Assembly: GCF_029868325.1 (NCBI RefSeq)
Contig: NZ_JARWNW010000104.1
Location: forward strand, 20,226-84,225
Direction of reading: 5' to 3'
From: Nocardia carnea
GTDB lineage: Bacteria; Actinomycetota; Actinomycetes; Mycobacteriales; Mycobacteriaceae
Length of the DNA stretch: 64,000 bases
The notes under the pieces were generated by a model. That model saw only the letters and a list, made by a program, of their open reading frames with translations. It did no database searches and had not been told where the DNA came from. Positions 9,825 through 19,076 of the stretch are shown one piece after another (position 1 is the first letter of the stretch; each line of letters begins with the position of its first letter). The position numbers were made by a program, and so were the translations under genes.

Positions 9825-10124
9825 ATGGTGAAGCTGAAACCGGCGAGCAGAGCCTTCGCCGCTGTGGTGTGCGGGGTAGGGGTCGCAGGCGCGGCCGTGG
9901 CGGGTGCCGGGGTGGCCAGTGCCCATCCCGGGCCCGGTGAGAAGAAGATCATCATCAATGGCCAGGAGCGGCCCGATATCGACCGGGTGATCCTACGAGA
10001 GAACCTCGGCCGGGACCTGCCCGGATACCAGCTGCCGCCGGGCAGCCCGGGCGTGATCATCCTGAAGAACGGAGAGGTTCGGCCCGTACCAGAAGGAGCG
10101 GTGCTGCGCACCGACCGGCGGTAG
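9825..10124 (+). CDS. Small secreted protein
   Basis: 99 residues. The ATG at 9825 is preceded by AAGGAG at ideal spacing. An N-terminal Sec signal (MVKLKPASR, hydrophobic Ala/Val/Gly core, cleavage after VASA) leaves a mature domain of about 68 residues with no Cys and no recognised fold (EKKIIINGQERPDID...). Function unknown. A strong hairpin lies about 105 bp downstream, which suggests a single-gene transcript. Confidence 0.72.
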   Translation: MVKLKPASRAFAAVVCGVGVAGAAVAGAGVASAHPGPGEKKIIINGQERPDIDRVILRENLGRDLPGYQLPPGSPGVIILKNGEVRPVPEGAVLRTDRR

Positions 10125-10230
10125 ACCCACGACAGCGGAATCCACCGTCGTAGGACGGTAACGAGACAACCCGAGGTGTGGTCCCTCGCCACTCGGGTTT
10201 CCCGGCGGCCACTGCCCGGCCGCAGGAGCA

Positions 10231-10266
10231 CGACCGGCCCGGTGTGCCACGGCACCGGGCCGGTCG
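10231..10266 (+). terminator. Strong hairpin terminator
   Basis: Perfect 14-bp inverted repeat (CGACCGGCCCGGTG / CACCGGGCCGGTCG) with an 8-nt loop, followed by TTC. It lies between the small secreted protein and the convergent LysR gene and could end both. Confidence 0.75.
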
Positions 10267-10324
10267 TTCACGTGGCGTGATCGTGTCGTGGCGGCAGTGG
10301 AGGCCGGCCGCCCCGCCGAGCTCG

Positions 10325-11197
10325 CTACGCCCCGTGCAGCCCGTCCAGCAGTGTCGCGAGGATGGGGGTGCGGCGGGTGTCGGCGCGTAGTACTGCGGAG
10401 ACCGGGATGCGCAGGCGCTGATCGGCGAGGGAGAGAGTGGCGATACCTTCGGTGGAGCTGTTCGCGTAGAGCGCGGTCCACGCGTCGGGGTGATTGATCA
10501 ACTCCATGGTGGCCGTGTGGTCGGGGGGAATGGGCGGGCCGTAGGTGGGGCCGACGGGGAGGTCGGCGAAGGCGGCGCGGATGACGTTGTGGATGAGGAC
10601 CTGCTCGGATTCCGGGGGGAGCAGGAGGGGATAGGCGCTCAATTCGGACAGGGTGACATCGGTGCGTCCGGCGAGCGGGTGCGCGGGGGCGGTGGCGAGG
10701 GTGAGGTCTTCCACCCACAGCTGTTCGACGATGAGGCCCGCCTGCTGGACGCTGCCGCGGATCAGGGCGAGATCGCAATCGCCGTCGGCCACGGCCGCCA
10801 CCCGCTGGCGGAAGGGTTTGATGACGAATTCGATCTCGGCGCCCGGGTGGGCTTCGCGGGCGCCGGCGATAGCCGTCAGCGATCGTGTGGCGAAGGACAT
10901 ATTCGCCGTGAGCCGGATTCTGGGGCCGGTGGTGCGGATGGAGGCCCGGATCGCGGATTCCAGACCTAGCATCTGCTTCGCCAGCGGTAGTAATCTTGTG
11001 CTCGCGTCGGTGGGGACGACCGATCGGGTCGAACGTTCGAAGAGCTGGACGCCGAGGTCGTGTTCCAGCCGGGCGATCTGATGACTGATCGCCGACTGCG
11101 AGATGAAACAGCGGGCCGCGGCCCGGCTGAAACTGAGTTCCTCGCACACCGCGACGAAGTACGTGAGCTGGCGAAGTTCCATCTCCACCCCATTCAT
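10325..11197 (-). CDS. LysR-type transcriptional regulator
   Basis: 290 residues (285 if the second Met at 11182 is used; that Met begins the canonical MELRQLTYF). The winged HTH occupies residues about 6-65 (FSRAAARCFISQSAISHQIARLE), followed by a two-lobed effector-binding domain. Its start lies about 100 bp from that of a divergent NDH-2 gene, the normal LysR arrangement, so it probably controls ndh and itself. The effector is unknown. Confidence 0.88.
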   Translation of the reverse strand: MNGVEMELRQLTYFVAVCEELSFSRAAARCFISQSAISHQIARLEHDLGVQLFERSTRSVVPTDASTRLLPLAKQMLGLESAIRASIRTTGPRIRLTANMSFATRSLTAIAGAREAHPGAEIEFVIKPFRQRVAAVADGDCDLALIRGSVQQAGLIVEQLWVEDLTLATAPAHPLAGRTDVTLSELSAYPLLLPPESEQVLIHNVIRAAFADLPVGPTYGPPIPPDHTATMELINHPDAWTALYANSSTEGIATLSLADQRLRIPVSAVLRADTRRTPILATLLDGLHGA

Positions 11198-11292
11198 GAC
11201 GAGATCAGATAAGAGTCATCTCAATTATGCGCCCTGAACCCTGAAATATCTGCGTTCTGGATGACGGTTAGTAATGAGTGAAGGAGGCTGTC

Positions 11293-12597
11293 ATGCAGAA
11301 CGTCACGGAAATCGGCGCCGGCGTCGAGTACGCGGATGTCGTGATCATCGGATCGGGGTTCGGTGGGCTCGCCGCCGCCAAGCAGTTGGCGAAGGCGGGC
11401 GTCGATTATGTCCTGATCTCGAGCACGCCGGAACACCTGTTCCAGCCGCTGCTGTACCAGGTCGCCACCGGGGTGTTGGCGTCCGAGGAGATCGCGCCCC
11501 CCATCGCGAACATCCTGCGCCGGCACAAGGAGGCGGATGTCCGGCAGGGCCATGTCACCGATATCGAGCCCGATGCCGCGATCCTCACCTACGAGACCCC
11601 CGAGGGCACCCGGCGTATCCGCTACGGTTCGATGATCGCCGCCACGGGTGCCAGCCAGTCGTATTTCGGACGTGACGATTTCGCCGACAAGACCTATTCG
11701 CTGAAAACCATCGACGACGCCAAGCTGCTGCGTGCGCAGATCGAACGTGTTTTCCGGGAAGCTGCCGACGCCGATGAGCAGACCCGCCGCCGGCTGCTGT
11801 CGTTCGTGGTGGTCGGGGCCGGTGCCACCGGTGTCGAGGTCGCGGGACAGCTGAAAGAGCTGGCGAAGCGGCACTTCCACCAGGAGGTTTCGGTAACCCT
11901 CGTCGAAGGCGCGGGCGCGGTGCTGCCGCCGTTCGGTGGCGGGCTCTCGGAGTATGCGAAGAAATCGCTGACCCGCAGCGGTGTGGAGGTGTTGCTGGGC
12001 ACCTTCGTCACCGATATCGAGGCCGGGCAGGTCACCGTCAAAGACAAAGACGGGCAGCTTCGGCAGATCGACGCCGAAACCATCGTCTGGTCGGCCGGTG
12101 TGCAGGCGGGCGGGTTCGCGAAAATGCTGGCCGAAGCCACCGGATGCGAAACCGACCGGGCCGGGCGGTTGCTCATCAACCCCGACCTCACCGTCGGTGG
12201 TTACGCCGATATCTACGCCATCGGCGATATGACCTCGCTCAACGGCTACCCGGGACAATCGCCGGTCGCCATGCAGGAGGGGCGTCATGCCGCCGATATC
12301 GTCAGCCGCGATAAGCACCCCGGTACGCCGTTCGTGTACTGGGACAAGGGCAGTATGGCGGTGATCAGCCGGTTCAGTGCGGTCACCAAACTCAACGAGC
12401 GGATCAGCTTCCGCGGCACGATCGCCTGGTTCATCTGGCTGGCGGTACACCTGTTCTATCTGGTGGGTTTCCGTAACCGGTTCGCCGCGGTGCTGTCGTG
12501 GCTGGTGGCGTTCATCGGAACCGGGCGTCCCGGGTTCGACGAGGTCGACGAGCAGTGGCGGGGCGCGGTCCGGGAACCGGAACGTTTTGTCGCCTAG
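11293..12597 (+). CDS. ndh: Type II NADH dehydrogenase (NDH-2)
   Basis: 434 residues; ATG at 11293 with AAGGAGG 5 nt upstream. FAD-binding IIGSGFGGLAAAKQL near the N-terminus, a second dinucleotide motif VVGAGATGVEVAGQL (about 175-190) for NADH, and IYAIGDMTS before the membrane part. The C-terminal region has a hydrophobic stretch (IAWFIWLAVHLFYLVGF) typical of membrane attachment in mycobacterial Ndh. It passes electrons from NADH to menaquinone without pumping protons. Ndh homologue assignment is by motifs and length. Confidence 0.88.
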   Translation: MQNVTEIGAGVEYADVVIIGSGFGGLAAAKQLAKAGVDYVLISSTPEHLFQPLLYQVATGVLASEEIAPPIANILRRHKEADVRQGHVTDIEPDAAILTYETPEGTRRIRYGSMIAATGASQSYFGRDDFADKTYSLKTIDDAKLLRAQIERVFREAADADEQTRRRLLSFVVVGAGATGVEVAGQLKELAKRHFHQEVSVTLVEGAGAVLPPFGGGLSEYAKKSLTRSGVEVLLGTFVTDIEAGQVTVKDKDGQLRQIDAETIVWSAGVQAGGFAKMLAEATGCETDRAGRLLINPDLTVGGYADIYAIGDMTSLNGYPGQSPVAMQEGRHAADIVSRDKHPGTPFVYWDKGSMAVISRFSAVTKLNERISFRGTIAWFIWLAVHLFYLVGFRNRFAAVLSWLVAFIGTGRPGFDEVDEQWRGAVREPERFVA

Positions 12598-12888
12598 CGG
12601 CGGGCAGCCGGCTCGGATCGTCCAGCTCCCGCTACGTTGTGCTGTGGCCGGAACGGTCCGCGCCGAGCGATCACCGGTTGGGTGGTTCGTCCGAATTGGC
12701 GCCATCCTCAACGAGGTAGAGGGTCATTCGGTTCCCGGCGTCATTCGGCCGCTGGCCCCCCAGGGGGCGAATTCGCGGGAAGCTGCTGGTAAACGGCTGG
12801 TGTGAGCTGCATCTCGTTAACCGAACCGGCATACCGGCGACACTTCACGGATGCCCGGGCGCAGTGTCGAACTGGCCTCCTAGGCCTT

Positions 12889-13716
12889 ATGGCTATTACG
12901 TCCGTGCTGACAGCGCCGGCCCGACCGGCCGGCAGCGAGGATCACCGGTCCCGATACGCACTGATCGTCTCCTCCGATACCGACCATCGCATCGCGGCGC
13001 AGCGACTGCGGTACAACGTTTTCGCCGATGAACCCGGTTTCCGGATCCCCGACAACGGAACGGGTCTGGATGCGGACCGTTTCGACGACCATTGCGACCA
13101 TATGCTGGTGCGCGACGAGGTAACCGGCGAATTCGTCGGCTGCTACCGGATGCTGCCACCGGACAGGGTTGCGGCGGCCGGCGGCTACTACACGGCCACC
13201 GAATTCGATCTGTCCCGGCTGGACCCGGCCGGAAAGCGGATCGTGGAGATGGGGCGGGCCTGTGTGGTGCCCGACCATCGCAACGGTTCGGTGCTCACGC
13301 TCATGTGGGCGGGGATCCTGCACTACATCCAGCTCACCGGCTACGACTGGGTGATGGGTTGCGCCTCCGTGCCCATGCGTAACCGCCCGGAGGAGCCGGC
13401 CGGGGTCAATGTGCGCGGGGTGCGTGATTTCCTGCTCGCCAAACATGCGTGTGCACTGGAGCAGCGGGTGCGCCCGTACCGTCCGGTCGTGGTGGACGGG
13501 GTGGCGCTCGACGATCTGCCCGCGCCGGCGCGCCCGAAGTTGCCGCCGCTGCTCAACGGGTATCTGCGGCTCGGTGCGGAGATCTGCGGCGAACCGGCGC
13601 ACGATCCGGATTTCGCGGTGGCCGATTTCGTGGTGCTGCTGGGGCTGGACACCATCAACACCCGCTACCTGGACCGTTTACGCGGTGCGGCGGCGAATTT
13701 CGACGGTGGGCGGTGA
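12889..13716 (+). CDS. OlsB-like N-acyltransferase (GNAT/acyl-homoserine-lactone synthase fold)
   Basis: 275 residues from the ATG at 12889; an upstream in-frame start (12802) adds a poor leader. The sequence (LRYNVFADEPGF, DDHCDHMLVRD, VGCYRMLPPD, EMGRACVVPDHRNG) matches the OlsB-like family represented in M. tuberculosis by Rv3027c. OlsB transfers a 3-hydroxyacyl chain from ACP to ornithine in ornithine-lipid synthesis. The following gene, 4 bp on, encodes a PlsC-like acyltransferase, as in OlsB-OlsA pairs; the two probably act in sequence. Whether the head group is ornithine is not shown. Confidence 0.75.
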   Translation: MAITSVLTAPARPAGSEDHRSRYALIVSSDTDHRIAAQRLRYNVFADEPGFRIPDNGTGLDADRFDDHCDHMLVRDEVTGEFVGCYRMLPPDRVAAAGGYYTATEFDLSRLDPAGKRIVEMGRACVVPDHRNGSVLTLMWAGILHYIQLTGYDWVMGCASVPMRNRPEEPAGVNVRGVRDFLLAKHACALEQRVRPYRPVVVDGVALDDLPAPARPKLPPLLNGYLRLGAEICGEPAHDPDFAVADFVVLLGLDTINTRYLDRLRGAAANFDGGR

Positions 13717-13720
13717 TCCG

Positions 13721-14635
13721 ATGCCGGTTCGGACGCTGGAAGATCAGGCCGGAGTAACCGTGCCGCAGCATTCGTGGATGCCCACCAGCCCGTGCGCGGC
13801 GGGATGCGTTCAGCACAGGGCCGAGGTCGGAATACTGCGTGCCGGGGTCCGGGCCGCCGGTGCGCTGTCGGTGCTGGCCGCCTATCCGTTCGCGCATATC
13901 GTCACGCCGCCGTCGCGCCGTTCCGGCGTGCAGCGGCGCTTTGCGGGAATGCTGTTGCGTAGCTGCGGAATCCGGCTCCGAGTAGTGGATCGGCGGCAGG
14001 TGCAGGGGCGGCCGCAGTTCGCGCCGGCCGGTACCGGCGTGCTGGTGGCCTGCGGGCATATCGGCTGGGCGGACATCATCGTCCTGGCCTCGGTGCAGCC
14101 GCTGGCCTTCGTGGCGCGCGCGGATCTGATCGACTGGCCACTGCTCGGACGGCTGGCCCGGATCATGCGGGTCGTGCCGATCGAGCGGGAGCGGCTACGC
14201 CGGTTGCCGGAGGTGGTGCAGCAGGTCGGGCAGCGACTGGCCGCGGGCGAGCGGATCGGTTTCTTTCCGGAGGGCACCACCTGGTGCGGGCGGGCTTACG
14301 GGAAACTGCGGCCGGCGATTTTCCAGGCCGCGGTGGACACCGGGACCCCGGTGCAGCCGGTGCGGTTGCGATATCTGGATCCGCACGGCAACAGATCGAC
14401 CGTGCCGGGTTTCGTCGGCGACGATACGCTGATCGGGTCGGTGGTCCGGGTCCTGCGGGCGCGTGGGCTGACGGCCGAGGTCGTGCTCGCCCCGGTCGAG
14501 CCGGCGGGGGACGATCGAATCGATCTTGCGCGGCGGTGCGAACGGGCTGTCCGGGCGGAGGAGCTGTCGGATGCGGCGCATGCAGTACTTGCCGCCGCCG
14601 GCCGGCAGTTGACGAGGGCGGCGGCGCCCGTGTGA
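13721..14635 (+). CDS. PlsC-family 1-acyl-glycerol-3-phosphate (or lyso-ornithine lipid) acyltransferase
   Basis: 304 residues, ATG at 13721, 4 bp after the OlsB-like stop and probably translationally coupled. Catalytic block I is HIGWAD (HX4D), block III is FPEGTT; a hydrophobic N-terminal segment (AAGALSVLAAYPFAHIV) may sit on the membrane. OlsA members esterify lyso-ornithine lipid at its 3-hydroxyl; PlsC makes phosphatidate. Its neighbour favours the OlsA role (Rv3026c-like). A terminator hairpin follows. Confidence 0.8.
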   Translation: MPVRTLEDQAGVTVPQHSWMPTSPCAAGCVQHRAEVGILRAGVRAAGALSVLAAYPFAHIVTPPSRRSGVQRRFAGMLLRSCGIRLRVVDRRQVQGRPQFAPAGTGVLVACGHIGWADIIVLASVQPLAFVARADLIDWPLLGRLARIMRVVPIERERLRRLPEVVQQVGQRLAAGERIGFFPEGTTWCGRAYGKLRPAIFQAAVDTGTPVQPVRLRYLDPHGNRSTVPGFVGDDTLIGSVVRVLRARGLTAEVVLAPVEPAGDDRIDLARRCERAVRAEELSDAAHAVLAAAGRQLTRAAAPV

Positions 14636-14649
14636 TCGAAGAATCGGGG

Positions 14650-14682
14650 TACGGCCGGGTCCGGGTTATGGACCCGGCCGTA
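14650..14682. terminator. Terminator after the acyltransferase pair
   Basis: Perfect 13-bp inverted repeat (TACGGCCGGGTCC / GGACCCGGCCGTA), 7-nt loop, followed by TTGT. It separates two convergent transcription units and may act in both directions. Confidence 0.75.
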
Positions 14683-14745
14683 TTGTCGCAACTGATGTGT
14701 CGCTTACAACTGGACCGCTGTATAACGGCAACATAGATCGCGGTA

Positions 14746-15324
14746 TCAAAAGGCGCTGCCCGTGCCGGGCAGTCCCGGGAGCCCGACCAGTGGCAGTGGA
14801 AGATGTGGCAGCGCCGGGAGGTGCACGGGAGGGGTCGGCAGCAGGGCCGGGGGAGGCGGCGGAATGTAGGGGTTGGGCACATTCCAGGTCTGGTTCGGGG
14901 TGCTGCCGCTGGGGTCGTTGTCGTCCCAGTCGGCGGGAGCGTCGTAGTCGCTACCGCGGTTACCGTTGTAACCCGCGTGCGAGTCCCGGTCTTCGCGATC
15001 GGTGTGGCCGGTGTTGAACTCGTCGTTCCAGCCGTCGTAATTGTGCTGGTTGTGACCGCGATAGCCGTACTGGCCGTTATCGTCCCAGCCGAAGCTGTCG
15101 TCCCAGTCGGATCCGTTGTTGCCGGTGCCGTAATCGCTGGAGTCGTTACCGAAGCCGTGGCTGTCGTCGTTGCCGAATCCGCTGGAATCGCTGATCGCTG
15201 TGGCCGCGCCGGGGTCGGCGAAAGCGGTGCCCGCGGTCCCGGCCAGTGGCGCGAGGGCGAGGACCGCGATCGCGGCGATCCGGGCGGCGATGCGGCGGGT
15301 GCGCTGTTCGGGGGTTCGGTTCAT
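14746..15324 (-). CDS. Secreted Asn/Asp/Gly-rich, proline-tailed protein
   Basis: 192 residues from the ATG at 15324 (GAGGA upstream). A Sec signal (RRIAARIAAIAVLALAPLAG, cleavage near AFA-DP) precedes a low-complexity acidic region with loose repeats of the type GFGND / SDYGTGNNGSDW, then a Pro/Leu-rich tail (PPPPPALLPTPP...). Probably cell-envelope or extracellular. No enzyme motif is seen; Asp-rich repeats could bind cations, but that is a guess. Confidence 0.75.
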   Translation of the reverse strand: MNRTPEQRTRRIAARIAAIAVLALAPLAGTAGTAFADPGAATAISDSSGFGNDDSHGFGNDSSDYGTGNNGSDWDDSFGWDDNGQYGYRGHNQHNYDGWNDEFNTGHTDREDRDSHAGYNGNRGSDYDAPADWDDNDPSGSTPNQTWNVPNPYIPPPPPALLPTPPVHLPALPHLPLPLVGLPGLPGTGSAF

Positions 15325-15790
15325 CGGGGAGTCCTCACTCGTCGCGCCCCGGTGGACCTGCGGGGCGGTAGCGCTTCTGCAGCGCTTCATCGATACATTC
15401 ATTACCGTACCGCTAAACAACGGCACATTCAATAGGTTTTCGGAAAGATGGGTAACTTCTGCTCATCCCGCCACTGCTTCACGCCGCTACCAGCCGTTTC
15501 CCTGGTGGCCAGGCAGGCGCCGGGATCCGGAACCGCGCGACGCCCCCGCCACCGGTGTTGTGGACCGCCGCGCACGAATGCGGCTACGGTGGACCCGAAC
15601 AGGCCGAGCTTCTGCTCTCGATATCGATGCCGCCGCATCCGAGCGTGTCCGGAGTGTTCCCCGGGAGGGCCTGGCGTTGCTCGGGCACGGCGGCTTCAGC
15701 AGGTGGCACCGCTGACCACTCTCATCGGTGCTGCCAGACGGTTCCGGCTCCGGATCCGGGCAACTACCCAGGAATGTGGGGCAGAGAACT
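15325..15790. other. Intergenic stretch upstream of two divergent genes
   Basis: 466 bases between divergent secreted-protein and desaturase genes. The left half is locally AT-richer (15395-15440), consistent with promoters of the minus-strand gene. No open frame with a credible start was found, and no conserved RNA was recognised. Confidence 0.5.
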
Positions 15791-17005
15791 ATGGCCATCA
15801 GCCAGGTGGCGGTGTATGCGCACCTGAGCGTCACCGAAATCGAGTCCCTCGGTCGCGAACTCGACGAGATCAGGCGTGATGTCTCCGACGGGCTCGGTGC
15901 CCGTGATGCCGGCTACATCCGGCGCACCATCACCTTCCAGCGCACACTGGACGCGGCCGCGCGGGCGACGATCGGATTCAGCCGGCGTCGCGGCGGCTGG
16001 CTCGCCGGCACCGGTGGGCTGGCGCTGGCCAAGATCATCGAGAACATGGAGATCGGCCACAATGTGAGCCACGGCCAGTGGGATTGGATGAACGACCCGG
16101 AAATCCACTCCACCTCCTGGGAGTGGGATATGGCCGGACTGTCCGCGCAGTGGCGGCATTCCCACAACTACCGGCATCACGTCTACACCAATGTGCTGGG
16201 GCTGGACGACGATATCGGCTTCGGTGTCATGCGGGTGACGCGCGACGAACGCTGGCAGCCCGGGCATCTGCTGCAACCGCTGCGCAATCTGCTGCTGGCG
16301 GTCACCTTCGAATGGGGGATCGCCTCCCAGGGCTGGTATCTCGAGCGCAAGTTCGGTCGCACCGCGGCCGGTGGGACGGGTTCGGCGCGGGCACTGGCGG
16401 CAAAAATCGCCCGGCAGGTGGCCAAGGACTATGTGGTTTTCCCGGCGTTGAGCGGCCGCCGGTGGCGCCGGACGTTGACCGCGAACGCGACGGCGAATCT
16501 GGTCCGCAATCTGTGGGCCTACACGGTGATCGCCTGCGGTCACTTCCCCGACGGCGCGGAGAAATTCGAGCCCGAGGTGATGACGGACGAGTCCCGGGCG
16601 CACTGGTACCTCCGGCAGATGCTGGGCACCGCCAATTTCGATGCCGGCCCGGTGCTGGCCTTCCTCAGCGGGCATCTGTCCCATCAGATCGAACACCACC
16701 TGTTCCCCGATCTGCCGAGTAATCGGTATCCGCAGCTCGCCGTGCGGGTCCGGGCGCTGTGCGAGAAATACGATCTGCCTTATACGACCGGGTCGCTGCC
16801 CCGTCAGGCGGTGCTGAGCCTGCGGACCATCCACAAGCTCGCGTTGCCGGACAGCCTGCTCACCGCGACCGCCGACGATGCGCCGGAAACCGCGTCCGAA
16901 CGCCGATTCGACGCCACGGGTTATTCCGGGGAACACGCCCCGGCGCGGGGGCTGCGCACCGCGCTGCGGCTGCGAAAAGCGACTTCCCGGCGCCGCGGCG
17001 AGTAA
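15791..17005 (+). CDS. Membrane fatty-acid desaturase (DesA3/linoleoyl-CoA type)
   Basis: 404 residues from the ATG at 15791. The three histidine boxes of the integral-membrane di-iron desaturases are present: HNVSH (about 95), HSHNYRHH (about 120) and HQIEHHLFPD (about 298). The family (PF00487; mycobacterial DesA3) inserts a cis double bond into acyl-CoA, such as stearoyl-CoA, using an oxidoreductase partner and O2. No reductase is adjacent. The C-terminal 40 residues are Arg/Ala-rich and non-conserved. Confidence 0.87.
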   Translation: MAISQVAVYAHLSVTEIESLGRELDEIRRDVSDGLGARDAGYIRRTITFQRTLDAAARATIGFSRRRGGWLAGTGGLALAKIIENMEIGHNVSHGQWDWMNDPEIHSTSWEWDMAGLSAQWRHSHNYRHHVYTNVLGLDDDIGFGVMRVTRDERWQPGHLLQPLRNLLLAVTFEWGIASQGWYLERKFGRTAAGGTGSARALAAKIARQVAKDYVVFPALSGRRWRRTLTANATANLVRNLWAYTVIACGHFPDGAEKFEPEVMTDESRAHWYLRQMLGTANFDAGPVLAFLSGHLSHQIEHHLFPDLPSNRYPQLAVRVRALCEKYDLPYTTGSLPRQAVLSLRTIHKLALPDSLLTATADDAPETASERRFDATGYSGEHAPARGLRTALRLRKATSRRRGE

Positions 17006-17294
17006 GGTGGAGAGGGCCCTGGCCTCGCGACCCATATCGGCGCGGGTCCGGACCGTCGGATGACGCGCAATCCGGTCCGCTCGGGCCGAGTCAGGAGTAT
17101 CCATCACAGCACCGGATCCGTTCGGGACCCGGGCGCTGCCTGCTACGCCCGATCGGGCGGCCCGGTGCACGGCGAACGATCGCCGTCCCGCGGGCGGGCG
17201 GTGGGGCCGGGCGGCCCACTGGTGAGGCGGGAGGAGTCGCCACCGGCGACCACCGCGCTCCCACTGCGAAACCTTCTACGACCGGAGTATCGAT

Positions 17295-17447
17295 ATGCAC
17301 GAGAGCAATCTGTTCAGTCACGTCCCCGCGGAACCCGAGGTCTATCCGGCTTCGACCGTCGCGAACCAGCCGGTGTTCTCGAGCGCCACGACCGAGAACC
17401 GGGCCGCGGGCGACCCCACCCCGGAAGACGGCGCCGAGCGGTCCTGA
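17295..17447 (+). CDS. Possible 50-residue peptide
   Basis: A short frame starting ATG at 17295 with GGAG 7 nt upstream: MHESNLFSHVPAEPEVYPAS... ending ...EDGAERS. It is hydrophilic, has no Cys and shows no recognised family. Support is a fair ribosome site and its place shortly after the desaturase; it could also be chance. Confidence 0.3.
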   Translation: MHESNLFSHVPAEPEVYPASTVANQPVFSSATTENRAAGDPTPEDGAERS

Positions 17448-19076
17448 GAGCGCGGGCCGGGCGAAGCCCCGGCCACGGATCGCCGATCGGCTGCCACTCG
17501 GTGGCCGGTCGATTTCCCGGGCCGACGCGGGGAATATCGGCGGCCGGGCGGATGTTCGCCGAGTGAGGGGATCCCGCAGTACGCCGAGGATGCCCGGAAG
17601 ATATGCAGGTCAACGGTGGGATAGGCTTTACCGGTCATGAAATCGGCATAGCGTTTTCGCAGGTCACCAACATCGCCCACCGTTGCCCATTATTTCCCTA
17701 TTTGCGCAGGTAGTTGGCTATATCTGGGTCCCGGCATTGCTTCTGTGTTCCCGTAACTTCCCGTGCTGGCCCGCGTGCAATTCGTAGAAAAACCGTAGAA
17801 ACGGCGACCCCGCGTGTGGCGGTCGTAGGCGATTTGTACGTCTGGCGGCGCGCAGATGTGTCCGGCAGGGTCGGCCGGGGGTCACCGCGGCGATGCTGCG
17901 ACGGACGGGGACGAGGGGCAACATCGCCGGGCGCACTGGCCCCTTTAGCCTGACACGAATCCGCCGCATCCGAGCGTCGCGGCGGCGGTGCAGGCCTGCA
18001 ACGCCGAGGCCTATCGTGACAACGTCAGGGAGCGTGGCTGGAAGGTCTTGCCCGCAGTGCTGAGTTCAGGGCCAGGGCGTGCCCGATGTCGGCGGGCCCG
18101 AGCCCGGTACCGCAATCCCCGTCGCCGGCGGTGGCGATCCCGGCGCCGTAGGAGCGGGCCAACCATCGCCTCGTCGTCCGTCGCAGGTTCGTGCCCTCGG
18201 CAGGACACACAAAACATGGGCAACTGGAAAATTCCTGGTCATGGTGGGTGCGTATCCGGTCTGACGATATTCGGTGTGCCCGCACGGATCGGCTTTGTCT
18301 ACGTCCGGCCAGGAGGGTTGGGTGGCCACTTGTCTCAGGCTCCGGCGTTATCCAACCGGCGGGCCGTTGTGCACTACGTCGGGCTGTTGAATCGGTAACC
18401 CCGGGCGGGCAGGGGCTGGTTCTGCGACGCCGGCCGCTGCGGTTGCGCCTTCCTCGGCGGAGAGGAGGTCGCGTGGGTCCGGCCCATGTGTCGCTGACAC
18501 CATGAGACGGTCCGGCTCGAGGCTTATGTCGGGGATGATCGGCTCGACGACAGCGCCTAGATCCATCTCTGGAGGGGTCGTGCTCGGCGCGGCGCCGGGG
18601 TATCGGGATTTCGGTGATCGAAGGTTTGACCGAGCGGCCTCCTCATCGGCGACCCGTGACGTTCAGCGAAGGCGCCGAATCATCTTGGTCGTCCGTTGGC
18701 TGGGACCGCTACAACCGCGTCACCGGGACGGGCTACCAGCTGCTATTCGTTCAACCAGTGCAGTTTTCGTGAACAGGCGCGGCGGTGACCTGAGACACGA
18801 CCCGTATCCATCGGTACCGCGCGGTGGCGGCGTGACTGTTGAGGGGCACGCCACTCGACCATCGTGCTTGGGGTCTACCGCTTCTGCCGGGATGAGCCAT
18901 CCTTGGGGAAATATCGCTGAGTTGGTGCAATTCAAGTGCGAACGACCTGGACGGGCCTGAATATGGAGGAGTCGAACCCGACGGCGTGGTGCGCAGGCGC
19001 TGCGAAGAACTTAAGTGCTACTCTGCATTCGCTCTCGATTCGTAAGTGAGCGTGGCTGAGTGCCAGGGAGGGATCC
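17448..19076. other. Gene-poor accessory stretch
   Basis: About 1.6 kb with no convincing gene. A minus-strand segment near 17600-17680 reads GDVGDLRKRYADFMTGKAY and looks like a broken coding remnant of unknown origin. Segment 18180-18220 (minus strand reads CPAEGTNLR) is a diverged copy of a segment at 34978-35020 (CPAEGNNLR). Composition is more mixed than in flanking genes, consistent with decayed mobile DNA at the edge of an island. Confidence 0.45.

Noticed and set aside
10490..10969. Long plus-strand frame opposite the LysR gene
   Set aside because: Shadow of a GC-rich gene; the minus-strand LysR is clearly conserved.
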